Assembly: GCA_008694505.1 (NCBI GenBank)
Contig: VZDJ01000047.1
Span: forward strand, 753,927 to 817,926
DNA: 64,000 nucleotides
Source of the DNA: Cyanoderma ruficeps
Taxonomy: Eukaryota > Chordata > Aves > Passeriformes > Timaliidae
Direction: 5' to 3'
Position numbers and translations under genes: made by a program. The notes below the pieces were generated by a model. That model did no database searches. It was not told the origin of the DNA and was given only the letters and a program-made list of their open reading frames with translations. Below, piece after piece: positions 10,310 through 24,219 of this stretch. Position 1 is the stretch's first letter, and each line of letters starts with the position of its first letter.

Positions 10310-12998
10310 AAAGGTCAGACCAACAGCAAGACAAAGGTCAGAAAAACACCAAAAGCTCAGCACGAACACCAAGAGCTCAGCACCGACAGCACAAGCTCAG
10401 CACCACTACAATAAACTCAGCACCAACACCCATACAAAGGTAAGACTAAGATCAAGGTATGACCAAGACTGAGAAAAAGGTCAGAACAACAGCAAGACAC
10501 TGGCCAAACCAACACCAAAAGCTCAGCACCAACACCAAGAGCTCAGCACCAACAGCACGAGCTAAGCACCACTACAATAAACTCAGCACCAACACCTAGT
10601 AAAAGGTAAGACCAATACCAAGGTAAGACCAAGACTGAAAAAAAGGCCACAACACCACCAAAACACAGGCCAAACCAACACCAAAAGCTCAGCACAAACA
10701 GCAGGAGCTCAGCACCAACAGCAGGAGTTCAGCATCAACAGCAGGAACTCAGCACCAACAGCAGGGACTCAGCACCACTACAATAAACTCAGCACCACTA
10801 CAATAAACTCAGCACCAACGTCTACACAAAGGTAAGACCAAGATCAAGGTATGACCAACACCGAGAAAAAGGTCAGAGCAACAGCAAGACACAGGCCAAA
10901 CCAAAACCAAAAGCTCAGCACCAACATCAAGAGCTCAGCACCAAAACCAAGAACTCAGCACCAACAGCACGAGCTCAGCACCACTACAATAAACTCAGCA
11001 CCAACACCTAGACAAAGGTAAGACTAAGATCAAGGTATGACCGAGACCGAGAAAAAAGCCCGAACAACAGCAAGACACAGGCCAAACCAACACCAAGAGC
11101 TCAGCACCAATACCAGGAGCTCAGCACCAGCAGCACGAACTCAGCACCACTACAGTAAACTCAGCACCAACACCCATACAAAGGTAAGACCAAGACACAG
11201 GTGAGACCAAGACTGAGAAAAAGGCCAGAACAACAGCAAGACCCAGGCCAAACCAACACCAAAAGCTCAGCACCAACAGCACGAGCTCAGCACCAACAGC
11301 ACGAGCTCAGCACCACTACAATAATCTCAGCACCAACATCCATACAAAGGTAAGACCAATACCAAGGTAAGACCAAGACTGAAGAAAAGGTCAGAAGAAC
11401 ACCAAGACACAGGCCAAACCAACACCAAAAGCTCAGCACCAAAACCAAGAACTCAGCACCAAAAACAAGAGCTCAGCACCAAAACCAAGAACTCAGCACC
11501 ACTAAAAAAAACACAGCACCAACACCTAGAAAAAGGTAAGACCAAGACTGAAAAAAAGGCCATAACAACACCAAAACACAGGCCAAAACAACACCAAGAA
11601 CTCAGCACCAAAACCAAGAGCTCAGCACCAAAACCAAGAACTCAGCACCACTACAATAAACTCAGCACCAACATCCATACAAAGGTAAGACCAATACCAA
11701 GGTAAGACCAAGACTGAAGAAAAGGCCAGAAGAACACCAACACACAGGCCAAACCAACACCAAAAGCTCAGCACCAAAACCAAGAACTCAGCACCAAAAA
11801 CAAGAGCTCAGCGCCACTACAATAAACTCAGCACCAACACCTAGACAAAGGTAAGACCAAGATCAAGGTATGACTGAGACCGAGAAAAAGGCCCGAACAA
11901 CACCAAGACACAGGCCAAAACAATGCCAAAAGCTCAGCACCAACAGCACGAGCTCAGCACCAACAGCACGAGCTCAGCACCACTACAATAAACTCAGCAC
12001 CAACACCCATACAAAGGTAAGACCAATATCAAGGTAAAACCAAGACTGAAGAAAAGGCCAGAAAAACAGCAAGACACAGCCAAACCAACACCAAAAGCTC
12101 AGCACCAACAGCAGGAGCTCAGCACCAACAGCAGAAGCTCAGCAGCAGCAGCTCAGCATCACTACAGTAAACTCAGCACCAACGCCTACACAAAGGTAAA
12201 ACCAAGATCAAGGTATGACCAAGACCAAGAAAAAGGTCAGAGCAACAGCAAGACACAGGCCAAACCAACACCAAGAGCTCAGCACCAATACCAGGAGCTC
12301 AGCACCAACAGCACAAGCTCAGCACCAAAACCAAGAACTCAGCACCACTACAATAAACTCAGCGCCAACATCCATACAAAGGTAAGACCAATACCAAGGT
12401 AAGACCAAGACTGAAGAAAAGGTCAGAAGAACACCAAGACACAGGCCAAAAGAACACCAAAAACTCAGCACCAACACCAAGAGCTCAGCACCAACAGCAC
12501 AAGCTCAGCACCAAAACCAAGAGCTCAGCACCACTACAAAAAACTCAGCACCAACACCCATACAATGGTAAGACCAATACCAAGGTAAGACCAAGACTGA
12601 AGAAAAGGCCAGAACAACACTAAAACACAGGCCAAAACAACACCAAAAGCTCAGCACCAACAGCACGAGCTCAGCACCAACAGCACGAGCTCAGCACCAA
12701 TACCAAGAGCTCAGCACCAACACCTATACTAAGGTAAGACAGACACGGAGACTAAGGAAAGACCAACACTGAGAAAAAGGTCAGACCAAGGCCAGAACAA
12801 CAGCAGGACACCGGCCAAACCAACACCAAAACCTCAGCACCAAAACCAAGAGCTCAGCACCAATACCAGGAGCTCAGCACCAACAGCATGAGGTCATCAC
12901 CACTGCAATAAACTCAGCACCAACACCTGGAAAAAGGTAAGACCAACACCAAGACAAAGTTAGGAGCAACAGCAAGAGCTCAGCACCAACAGTAAGAC
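10310..12998. repeat. 2.7-kb nested (higher-order) minisatellite
   Basis: Two levels of repeat are visible. The inner unit is 15-20 bases, AGCTCAGCACCAACAGCACG and variants, often 2-5 in a row. Groups of these are separated by a second module, AAAGGTAAGACCAAGATCAA followed by AAAAAGGTCAGAACAACAGC and ACACAGGCCAAACCAACACC. The higher-order unit recurs about every 150-230 bases (GGTAAGA-type starts near 10439, 10604, 10831, 11017, 11181, 11349, 11535, 11684, 11850, 12017, 12195, 12381, 12567, 12733 and 12936), roughly 15 units. The plus strand is rich in A and C and nearly lacks T. No reading frame stays open across it. Confidence 0.95.
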
Positions 12999-15900
12999 AT
13001 GGATGGGGAATGACCAGTCGATGACTGATACTGAAATTGGATTTCTTGCTGATCACAATTAGCAGGCAGGCACCTACTCTAATGCAAATCACTGACCATC
13101 CACAACTAAAGGGATACAAATGTATTGCTAATGGTTAGAAGGGTTGGGAAGCTGACCCCCTAACATGAGAGAGCTCGGACATTGTTACCAACTTTGTCAG
13201 CTAAACCCTGAAAAAGGAAAGCAGAATATGAAATAATTTGTATCTTAGCAGGTTCAAAGCCACACGAAGAATTACCTACAGTATTGCACTGCCCATACAA
13301 TCTGCTTCTAAAGTTTTCCAGCATCTGCCTTTCAGATGTTTTGTTTATGGAACAGAAGCTGCACACTGGTGGCTTTCTTCACACCTACCACACCTCGGGT
13401 TCTACAGCCATCACCTCTGTGATTCCTGGTACTGCAAAGACGCTCCATCAGTGACGCTCAGTAAGAGTCCAAGGTAAGAGCCTGCACTGCAGCTGAGACT
13501 GACCCAAAGAAAATAAATCCAACCCAAATGGCACCATGTTCACCCACAGTGCCTCTGGAAGCTCTGCCATGCCCTGAAGAAAAGCTTGCCACAGGCTGAT
13601 AAGCAGAGCTCACACTCTGCGTTGCCAGAAATACTTTGTGCCTTGTTATTAAAATATGCACACAGTTGGAGGTGAACTAATTGAGGCAGTGGAGACAGTA
13701 ACACAGAAGGCACTTAAAATGTAATTAAGCCACCATCAGAAAAGGGACACAGAAGGGAGAAAGCACTGAAACCAGAGACTCCAGAGAAAACACCAGATTC
13801 AAACAAAAATGAGAACAATTGGGTATTAAACCATGTTCAACGACATTAATATGTACTGCTAAAAGAATCTGTGAAGAATTCAAACACTAAGGCCACAGAT
13901 AATCAGGAAAAAACCACAATATCTACATTTGGTTTAGAGAACCTTGATGTACTTTCCTGCATGCCAAGGGGACAAGGCGGTTTGAGAGGAAGAGAGCCCC
14001 ACCCTGACCTGAGCAATTCTCAGTCATGCGAGAGATGTAGCAACAGGAATGCCACAGGAACATTCAGGTTCTCAATTCTTTTGGGTTTTTTTTTCTGTGA
14101 AAACACAGTTTAGCTCTACTGTTGGCTGTTCTGGAAGGACTGCAGCAGCAACTGTTTCCTCTGCTGAAAACCCCAGCTCACACATGCAGTCACTATATTA
14201 AGGCGGGGGAAAAAATCCCAAAACTAAGACTTAAAACACGTAATTATAAAATTCACAATTTTAACACATACAGTGTATTCTCTCTGTAATAAACACTGCA
14301 TTTTAGAGATACTCAGTGACACTCTACAGAATTATCTATTTTTCCTTCAGTTTAACTATTTTACAGGGAAGAAACATACCAGAAACACTCCCAGGCCAAT
14401 ATCCAGTTCCATGAGGCTTTTTTGAGATCAAGAAGAAAGGAACCTTTGTATAAAAGTTCCATCTAGCAGACAGCTCCATGTGTTAACCAGGCCTTAAAAC
14501 CCTTTTCCATTTTTTTCCTACTGAATTTGTTTCATGCAAATATGCTGAGTGCACAGTCTTCACAAAAACCAGTTCCCCATGGAATGTACAAGTCACACGA
14601 GGATTTTGCCTTTTTTCACATTTTCTCCATTTAATATTGTCTCATTTCCCTACCAGCTGCTTCACCATTTCCTGAGCTGCACCATCTCGTGCTGTGTCCA
14701 ATATCAGACACAGCAGTGACAGAGGGAATGGGAAATATACAGCACAGCTGATCAGGACAACTGGCAGAGGATGCTAGCAGCACATCCAGAAGTGGCTGTA
14801 AGCGAAAAACCCCCAAAACACTTGGTTGTAGGAGCTTAAACCAGTGATCTTTAAAACCACAGCAAGAAGGAAGAGTCTGTTTGGAGAGCACAGGAACCCA
14901 GCACTGGATCGGGAGCTGGCATTTCTCAGTGCTGGCACTCCCAGGGCAGGGACCAGGAGGGAAGGATGGGCCTGAACTCAGGGTCTGGCCATGAGGATAA
15001 TTCAAACCCAAGCAGGAGAACAGGGACCTGCCGTGCAGCAAGAGAGGAAGTGAACACAGGACAAAGAACTATCTTTGTCAAGCTAATAAAACGTATTTAT
15101 TTGAACTATCCTGTCAACAACACACGCATTCAGAGGAGTTCGTGGACCCCTCAGCTGCCCCCTTCCCACATCTCCCTGCTTTTCTTCAATTCCAAATGAG
15201 GACTCAGGGGACAGATGCTGGGACAGAAAACTCAACTGAGTGAGGAGCAGCCTGTCAGATGCTCTGCTGCTGAATAACCCAAGAGACAGCGGCCAGAAAA
15301 TGTCACAAGTCAGTATTTTCCTGCTTAATACAGTTGTCTTCTGGCTTAGGCTATCCTGCTGAAATTATAATGGACAGATTTGTTGAGCATGTTTTGAGGC
15401 TAATTTAAAAAAATAACGATGCAAACATTGTAAAATTGTGCTGAATGTCGTCAAAGACATCGAGTTTGTAAACGCCTCATTTGCAAACAATCTGCTGCTG
15501 AGCTCTAACCAGCTCTCACACACACTGCTCCCTTCCCACTGTAATTGGAGCTATTTAGCACTTTTGTTCATTTTAATAAGAACAATAACGAGAGTAATAA
15601 TACTTAGCCAATAGAAGGAAAACAGTATTTATGTATACTTTTCATCCTTCAGTAGGACTTGTTAGCCATTAAAATATATTTTTCGTATATAATTCTTCCA
15701 AAAAGATCATAAAATTACACTGAAATAAAGGTACTTGCTAGCAACATTATTCCACTCAATTGACAGTTGAGATAAAGCCATTACTACGTCCAGTTTAAGG
15801 ACTGAGATTTCTTTTAGTAACTACAGTCTTGGAGAAAAACTTAAAAATCCTGAAATATAATATCTGAGCACTCAATTGATCACATTGGGTACCTAAACTG

Positions 15901-18389
15901 GAGCACCAATTAGAGCAAACCTTGTTTGTGGCCACTGTGCTGTTCTCAGGTGAGGGATTTAGGGGAGCACATGCAAAGATGAGTGGCAGGGGCCTCTCTT
16001 TATTTTCCTGGAGCATAAATGAAGAGTTTTGTAACCCCTGTGATGGTCATTTGACCCGAATCTGATAGCACAGATGATGGAGCATTATTAAAGCATGAGG
16101 AACCCTAAGCTCTGTGCTGCCAGCACACGGCCAGCAGTGATGGGTTGCGTGAGAAGTTTGGTCTGTGTGAGCGGAGCTGCTGGGGGATGACAATAATTAC
16201 CTGTGAAATGAATATTCATCACACGGGTGAGTCCAAGGCTGAATAACATTTCACTGGAGGGTTGGAGTTAGGCAGGAGCTGGCCAAAGCTGGCACAGCTC
16301 ACGTTGTACTGAGGTCTAGTGCAGCTGGAAGACACCCAGCTGGGTGCTAGGAATCCCTGAACTGGAGACACAGCCTGGGCAGGCAGAGCTTCCCCCTGTT
16401 AGAGTTTGTAAATACAAGCTGAAAATTAGCTAAATGGCTTTTTTATTCCTGAATGTAAGCCCCTTGCTAGGCCAAGGAACACATTACTGCAGTTATTTCT
16501 GTAAGCAGTAACTGGTGTTAGGGTACCCGATGCCAGCCCTTCCTTTCCTCCACAACCCCAAAACCTCTGTCAGAGAACACCTTCCTTCTTTAGGGTAATA
16601 AAGTATTTCAGAGGCAACCATTTCTAAAGGTGCAGTCAGTCTCTGCCAACTTCTTTGGGAGAGGCACAAGCCTCCAGCCAGCTGAACACCTGGAACTGCC
16701 CCAAAAGCACAGGAGGGACTGATGTAGGACACTTTTCATTTTTAATGTTTTCCTTTTTTCATAGATGTTATCAGACTGGGGGAAAACAAACCAACCAACC
16801 AGCCAACCCAAACCCCCAAAAAATCCTGAAGAAAATGTGTGCCAAAAGTCCTCAAATGCTACCAGTGATGTAGTAAAAGCGTGGGGACGAGCCAAGAGAT
16901 ACTTTAAAAACAATGAAATCTTCAATGGTCTGATCCAGCAGCTAGGGCATAAAGATGCAGAAATGATTCAGTAACTAAGGCTTTTTCTTTTAATTGTCTG
17001 AAAGCAGATTAGTTTCCTAAGCATAAAATAGAAGCAAACTATCAGCATCCATCCCTGAACACCAACACTCCACAGATCAATAGCCACCAATTCAACAATT
17101 AACTGCAAACTTTTAAGTAATTGCTGCGACAGGATCAGCTCAAGCTCACACCTAGAGGCATAATTCTCACTGTTATCAGGAAGAATCATATCCCTAAAAT
17201 CAACAGCTCAATTAATCCTTTGGGAACCTGCACGCAAACCAAACCAACCAAATAACCCTACAAGTATTTCCTCTCCAAAGCCACTAATTACACACTCCTG
17301 ACAAAACACTACTCAAGGTTATGTACTGACACACACACAGCACATCATTTGTAATGTACTCCTTTGTTGTTAAAGAAGAAATATTATTTTGTGATTACAG
17401 TAGTGAGACTAGTGAAGGCAAAGGACTCCTTTTATGTAGAATTAGTATTAAAAACAGGGACAAGGTTTTTCATATTTTTATCCATAAACAGACATACTTA
17501 ACTAATTTTCTCCTGTATCTTCACACCAAATTCTACAGAAAAGAAAGTCTGAATCCAAAGACCACAGCAAAATACAAAATTGTGTGTCAGATAGTTTCTC
17601 CTAGGACTAAAACCACAAACCTATTAAAATTAACAAATTCATTTATTAAGGGATTGAATAATCCCTTAATAATCCCTTGAATAAATTAATTTTTAAAGTC
17701 AATAAAAATCCCAAAGTATCTATGAGAATTCCTCAGGCTAAATTTGAAAAGGGAACCTTGGATTTTAAATCACATCCACAGTTTATTTCACATAAAGACC
17801 TAAGTTCAGAAGGATTTGAGCCTCTTTCTCCAAAGGAAAATTAATCCAAGCTCTATATTGGTTAGGGTACACCCACCCTGCTGTTTATCCAGATATGCAA
17901 CTCACCGAGCTGCTTCTTGACAGTTCTTTACTTTGAGATGTACAAACCCGTCTGACAGACACACAAACGAGAAACCCCGGGAAGAAATGTTATTTTGTTT
18001 CAGCATCTGCTCTACAAATGAAGATAAGCAAAGCAGATTTCCAGCTCCAGCAAATGACAGCTGGTTTTTGTTTCGGAGAGAGCGACGTGGGAGACACAGC
18101 AAGAGGATGCCCAGTGAGCACCTGTGGGGCAGGGGCAGGTTCCCCTGCTCTGCACCCACCCCTCACTCTGCTGCTCCTTCCCATCTTGGCTTATTCAGCT
18201 CCTGACAACTTCCTGGACACGCTTAAATGTTACAGCAAGAGGCTCCAGTGATAGAACAAGAACATTTAACGGATACAACTCCAGGCTTTGACAAACAGAG
18301 CTCCAAAACATTCACTCCGAAGCTGAAGCCTCTCCTGCAGATGCTCCATCAGTATCTGGCACAGTTCCTGCAATGATTGCCATGGGTCG

Positions 18390-18535
18390 TGGAACCATGG
18401 TTTGGGCTGGAAGGCACCTGGAGATCATCCAGCTCCAAACCCCTTCCACAGGCTGGGATGGCACTCACCACGCCAGGTGCCTTTAGGGCCCCATCCAACC
18501 TGGCCCTGAACACTTCCATGGATTCCCCCACAAAC
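18390..18535 (-). mobile_element. CR1 LINE fragment (antisense on plus strand)
   Basis: ACCATGGTTTGGGCTGGAAG, GAGATCATCCAGCTCCAAAC and CATCCAACCTGGCCCTGAAC are the reverse complement of the avian CR1 3' end. About 145 bases are recognisable, and the element is truncated at its 5' side near the phrase CACTTCCATGGATTCCCC. Confidence 0.85.
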
Positions 18536-21500
18536 ACCTCAGCTCCTGCTGCACTGGCTGCGTTACTCTGCCCTTCTGATTTTTACTTTCATGATTTCTG
18601 GCATTTGACACTGTGGAAAACTGGTGATTCAGAGAAGAGAACGGAAATTCAGATGGTTTATATCTGTGCACTGACAAACGGATTGTAAAGCCTGTGGAAC
18701 ATTTAGAGAATGCCTTTTTTTATTCTTCAGATGAGATTTGTTAGCAGGGGATTGGAAATGCACTGTGATCCTTCGCTAGTTTATTTCCTCTGGAGGTTTT
18801 TTTTTTCCCTCACTTTTCCCCCTCTCTTGGATATTCACTTTTTAAATCGGAAGAATTACTTATGAGAATGAAACTATTTTTGATCATAGGAGACATTTTT
18901 TTTTCACTGAGATGATGGCAGCTGAGACGGGATTGGAAGCAGCATTACAGGAATGGTGACAGCAGGTTACAGGCTTTGGTAACAGGTTTGTGATCTAGGA
19001 AAGAAGCACCCACTTCAGCCCCGTGGGGAAAAAAGTGTCTGCACATTCAGTTCGCTCATGTATTTTGATTTCATGAAGGGAAGGAAAAGTATTCCCCCCA
19101 TGAGACTTCAAATGAAGGCACAAACACGCAGTTTCCTCACCCCAGTTATTTCAGGGAGAGAAATTTCCAATTACTTGGCAAATCAAGAAAGAATATCTGG
19201 AGGGGGTCTGAGCCTGAGTGCTGCTTTTCCTTTCCTGAGGGTTTGCGGATCCTCCCTGCCGAGCAGGAGGCTGCAGGGCAGGAGCCACAGGAACTGCTCC
19301 TGGCACTGTTTTATTTGGGGGGACAACACCACCCGGGTGACCAGAGCCCAGCCCGGCACACCAGGAGCCCCATCTGGGCAGGGAATGCAGGAGGAGGCTG
19401 CACTAAAGCTTTGGGAGTGTGGAGGTTTTTTACTTTGCCTTGCATGTGATTTTTTTTTTTTTTTGGACAACACGAGGCTCATAAACGCTGGGAGCAGATG
19501 GTGGAACACACAGCAACAGGAGATGGAGCTGATTAGCTGTCGCTTCCTTCCGCCAGAGCACAGCCCAGAAAGCTGAGGGACCTTTAAATCCCCCTCCACG
19601 GGGCTGAGCCCCTCCAGGGGACAGTGCAGGGGATAAACTCCGTGCCCTCACACAGACACCGCTTCATCGTGCTCCAGCTCTCTGCTCTAAAGCACACAGG
19701 TACACAACAAGCTTCAGTTCTCAGAAGGTTTTCTAAAACTAGCAAAAAAATCCCCCCAACTCCAACATTAAAAGTCTAAGCATCTGGCATTTATTAAAAA
19801 AAAAAAAAAAAGAAGATCCTAATATTACAAAATATCTCAACAGTTTTTATACTAACCCTGTCTAGCAATAGTACATTATCAGAAGTCTTCTGGTTTTTTT
19901 TAAAAAACATTTCTTCCTTAAATCAGAAATGCAAGGAAAGTGCTTGCAGAAACAATCGGTTTCATTTGTAACTTGCTCTTATGGTACCCAGGAATGCTTC
20001 ATTCCACTGTCCAACCACCACCTTCCACAGCAGCTCAAGGCACAGCTCTGAACAAATGATGCAGCTTAAAGGTTAAAAAAACTCCCTTCCTTCATTAACC
20101 AATGAATCTCATAACAAAAAGCACACGGGGAACAAGAGAAGGAAATAACTGCCCCTAACCAAAGAGCCCCGAACCACCACACTTGTAATGATCTCCCTTT
20201 CAGCTACAAACAAAGAAAGCATTTCACCGTGTGCTGTTCCCGTGTCAATAAACAGCCAGTGCAATGTATTTTATTTTGATAGTCCTTATCACGTGAGTAC
20301 TAAGTGGCAGGTGGGGTGACAGTGAACTGCAGCACCCTGTTCCACCTGCAGCTCTGCCTCCTTCAGAACAAGAGACTCGGGGTGCCCCCACAATTAAATT
20401 CTCCCCTTCACTAACTGCTGCTCTTTGTGGAAGTTTATGAGCACAGAGTCCTAATTTCACCCAGATAAATGCTCCAAATCTCTGTTAAAACAATGAAAAA
20501 TCACTCTGCTGGCACTGGTTTCCTCTGGGAGAGCTCCCAAGACCACAGACATGTGGTTTGTTAGTTTGTTCTTCCAGCCTTACACATAACAGGGAGAATC
20601 TAATAAAGACTTTTTTTAGCTTTACACATCGTTTAAAAAGAAGGGAATTGCAACTAAAAGCACATCCTACACACAGCCCAAATTCAGCTCTCCGTGGCCC
20701 TGGTGCAGACACAAAGCAGATCTGCTGTCCTGACTGGATTTACATAATTCTGGAATCTGAGTAGAACACGGTTATTATGTAAAAAGCTTTTACTACTTCA
20801 CAGCTGACAAAACACCACCGTGACATTTCCCTGACAGGACAATTTCCTACCAGTGCTTGTCAGCATGCCTTTTATTTATGTCTGGGACGATCAGTAAGAC
20901 TGGTTTTGACTGGTCATATGATGTTAAGAGCTACATGTGTTTAAATCTTCCTTCCCAGCAAGCTGAAACTCGCTGGAGCTGAATGCACAGAAAACAGATC
21001 TCCTATTCCTGCACATCACCAGCAGTTTTCCCCTTCTAGGGAACTAAAGAGCTTTTCTGCACTGAGACATTTCTGCTGGCTCTGGGTGGATCAGAGGGCA
21101 GGAAAGGGAATGGGATGGCAACAGCAGAAAGCTGAGGAGAGGATGAGCCAGAGGTGGCCTCAGGCTGCAGACCCTCCTCACACTGTGACCCAGGACTCTC
21201 CTGCAGTCAGGGGAGTTCATCTGATGGAGACTTGGAACACTCAGCTGGATCTGTCTGCCTACTGCTCCTGGAGATAATTTTATATGTGCTTTTTTAGAAA
21301 ACGTTAATTATGTCACTAATCTGGAGCTTTTGTCCGCAAAAAGGGCTCCTTACTTCTCAGTGGGCTAAAAGCAGAGCAGGCCCCGTCTCTGTGAGGCACT
21401 CTGTCATTTCCTGCAATGCCAGCAGTGCTGATCGTCTCACACGGATTTATCAGAAATTATCTGCTGCTGGGTTCTCCTGTGAGGAATAACTCCATTTTGC

Positions 21501-21609
21501 CTTGCCCATAATGCAGTTCAATAGACTGATCTTGCCAGGAAATGAACGTTTGTCTAAGCTGAAATTTACTGCCATATGCTGAGATTGTTAACAATCAATA
21601 AACTTTATC

Positions 21610-22362
21610 ATGCCAATGACTCGATCCCAGCTGATCATCCTGTCAGGAATTCATCCCTCTAAACTGGTGCTTTCTTACAAATCTATAATTAACCAGAAAG
21701 CTTTTCTCTACTGCCAGTATTTGTGGAGTACAGCTCCTTTCATATTTGCTTTGGTGGAAACAGAGAAAGCTGTGGGAGAACACAGTTCTAATTATGTAAA
21801 CACGTCACAAATAAGCTCGAGATGCAACGCACGGATGGTGCATCTAGAAGGAATTTTCTTCCTCACAGCCAGGTCCATCAATGATTTTCCTAGAAGAGCA
21901 ACATTTCTGACAACTTCTGCCAATTCTACTCCGTCTCTTTCAAGGACAAAACAGTATGTTTACCAATTCTTCCACAAATTAATTTACTCTGTTTGCCAGT
22001 ATCTCCAAACTATACCATGTTGGGTCTGCCAGGAATTTACTTTGCAAGGTGATCTTGGCAGGATGAGCTATTGCAGGTTTACACGTCTTCAGACAAGCAG
22101 CATTCTGAACCTGCCAGTGACCAAGGGAATGCATTTGCAGATACACACACCATGTGTTTAGCACTGACTCTTCAGGAGTCAATGATGCTTTGTCAGGAGG
22201 TTTCTGTATCTGCTCACGCCGAGTTGTTAGGCCAGTAAAATTTAGTTGGGCTTGAAACACTCTGAGGTGTTCTTTGGTAAATCTTGAATTGCCAGATAGC
22301 TGCAAGTTTCTGATGGAAACACCAGGCACGGAATTCTGCTGGCACTGGACTCTAAAGGGCAC
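21610..22362. other. Region open on both strands, unidentified
   Basis: A 183-residue ATG-initiated frame on plus (21610-22161) overlaps a 127-residue minus frame (21979-22362). Directly after the latter, in another minus frame, about 57 codons (near 21960-21790) also read without stop and look protein-like (for example RDGVELAEVVRNVALLGKSL). None matches a family I know. The motif TGCCAG recurs often here on the plus strand. Chance openness, or a decayed element on the minus strand, are the two readings. Confidence 0.2.
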
Positions 22363-23677
22363 CAGTACTAAACACGAAGAACAGCATGTAAAAACCCTGC
22401 CTGATCAATAGATCAATTCTGTGCTTATTTGGGTTTTGTTCTTTGATATTTTTTCCTATAAGACCTGCAAAGCCAACTAATTAATATCTCTGAAGTGTAA
22501 CAGTGGAGATACAATTTTAGGAATTTTAAGGAGCAAAAAAACCTAACACAGTTAAACATTCTACATTTGGACACTTTCTATGGATTCATCCAGATTCATA
22601 ATTCAAACCTGAACCTTTTCCTGGTCCACCAGGAATTCCCAGGTCTGGCAATTTCACACTGTGAAATCTGGGATCCTTTTGGAAAAGGATGGATTGCACC
22701 AGCACTGTAACCATATCCTGCCTGGAGTCTGAAATTTTACACTCAGCTTTACAAACTTTTTTGCTCTTTGAATTTTGAGCATCACCACCAGTTTTGCACT
22801 TCGAATCTGCCAGGCCAAATATTTAGGTTCAATTTGTGGCAGAAAAAGCATAATTGAAATGACTGGAGAGATGCCAGGGTGAATCCCTGAGAAGCCAAAA
22901 GGATACACCTGGCAGCGCAGTGACGGTATCAGTTATTCCAACCTGAACTCTTTATGTAAGACAAGAGAAGATGATGATTTCCAGCACAAGTTCAACTCCA
23001 TCTCTACAAATCAGCACACGTGAATAGGATTTTAAAAAGTTTTGACATGAATAAAACAGTGTCAAATAATAATATACTGACCTACACAATTCAGGGAAGA
23101 AGGTGCCTAGAGGTAAGAAAGTATTTAAGAGCTGCCCTGCATATTGGCAAAGTACTCCTAAAAACTGAAGTAAATTTTCTACAAACACAGGTATCATGCC
23201 TCATCCTGCAGTGTGAAGCAGTAAAAGACTGTCTTTTGTCCAAAAAGAAAAAACCCCGATGTTGGGAAAATACAAAATCTGAAAATTCGTACAGTATCTC
23301 CTAAAAATTAATTTGAATAGAAAAATCTTAGGGCATATAATTTCTATAAAATAATCACACAACGTGAGTGCAAAACTCTCCCTGGCCTGCACATGCACAT
23401 CACTAATTTCATACAGGTCACTCCTGAATAACCCAGCCAAGTCCACGCCTGACAGCTCCTCACAGAAACGCGCACTAATTCGGCCGTTTCTCCAAAATCA
23501 TTAAAGCGATTGCTCTCAGGGGCAATGTTCTGGAAGAATAAACCCAACCAGACACGGAGGCTGGTCTCCCCTGCCCGCAGCAGTGACGGCCAGGCCGGGG
23601 ATGCTGCAGCTGAGCTCAGGAATTCCAGCGGCGGCACGGCCCGGCCCTGCTCAGGGTTGGGGTGCCAGGGCCTCACC

Positions 23678-24156
23678 CAGGAAAGGTCGAGCCCCAGGAA
23701 GGTCTAAACACAGAAAAGTTTAAACTAAACTAAGAAAGGTCAAACCCAAAAAAGGTCTAAAGCTAGGAAGGTCTAAACTGAGAAAGGTCAAACTCTGGCA
23801 AGGTCTGACCCTGCCCAGAGGGTCCAATCCTGCCCTGAGGGTCCAATCCTGCCCCAAAGGTCCAAGCCTGACCAGAGGGTCCAATCCTGCCCAAAAGGGT
23901 CACATCCTGACCAGAGGGTCCAATCCTGACCAGGCGGGTCCAATCCTGCCCAAAGGGTCACATCCTGCCCAAAGGGTCACATCCTGACCAGAGGGTCACA
24001 TCCTGACCAGGAGGGTCCAATCCTGACCAAGTGGTCACATCCTGCCCAAAAAGGGCCACATCCTGCCCAGGTGGGTCACATCCTGACTAAGGGGGTCACA
24101 TCCTGCCCAAAGGGTCCAATCCTGCACAGAGGGGGTCACATCCCGCCCAGGGTCCA
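23678..24156. repeat. Minisatellite with a graded unit (about 17 to 20 bp)
   Basis: About 25 units. The left part uses units such as GAAGGTCTAAACTGA and GAAAGGTCAAACCC; these change stepwise to AGAGGGTCCAATCCTGCCC and then to AAAGGGTCACATCCTGCCC. The change along the array suggests local spread of variants by slippage or unequal exchange. Confidence 0.93.
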
Positions 24157-24219
24157 ACAGGTACAACATTGCAGCCACAGCTCCATTCATTAAACTCTCA
24201 TAGCATGCTCATGATAAAC

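Noticed and set aside
10310..12998. CRISPR array
   Set aside because: Direct repeats vary, spacers are themselves repeated, and the context is vertebrate intron.
19058..19576. 172-residue plus frame
   Set aside because: Overlapped on the opposite strand by a 138-residue frame, GC-rich locally, includes a homopolymer-coded FFFFF run; looks like chance.
23560..23670. Short GC-rich patch that could be a CpG island promoter
   Set aside because: Too short, few CpGs, and directly abuts a minisatellite; no supporting promoter motif.
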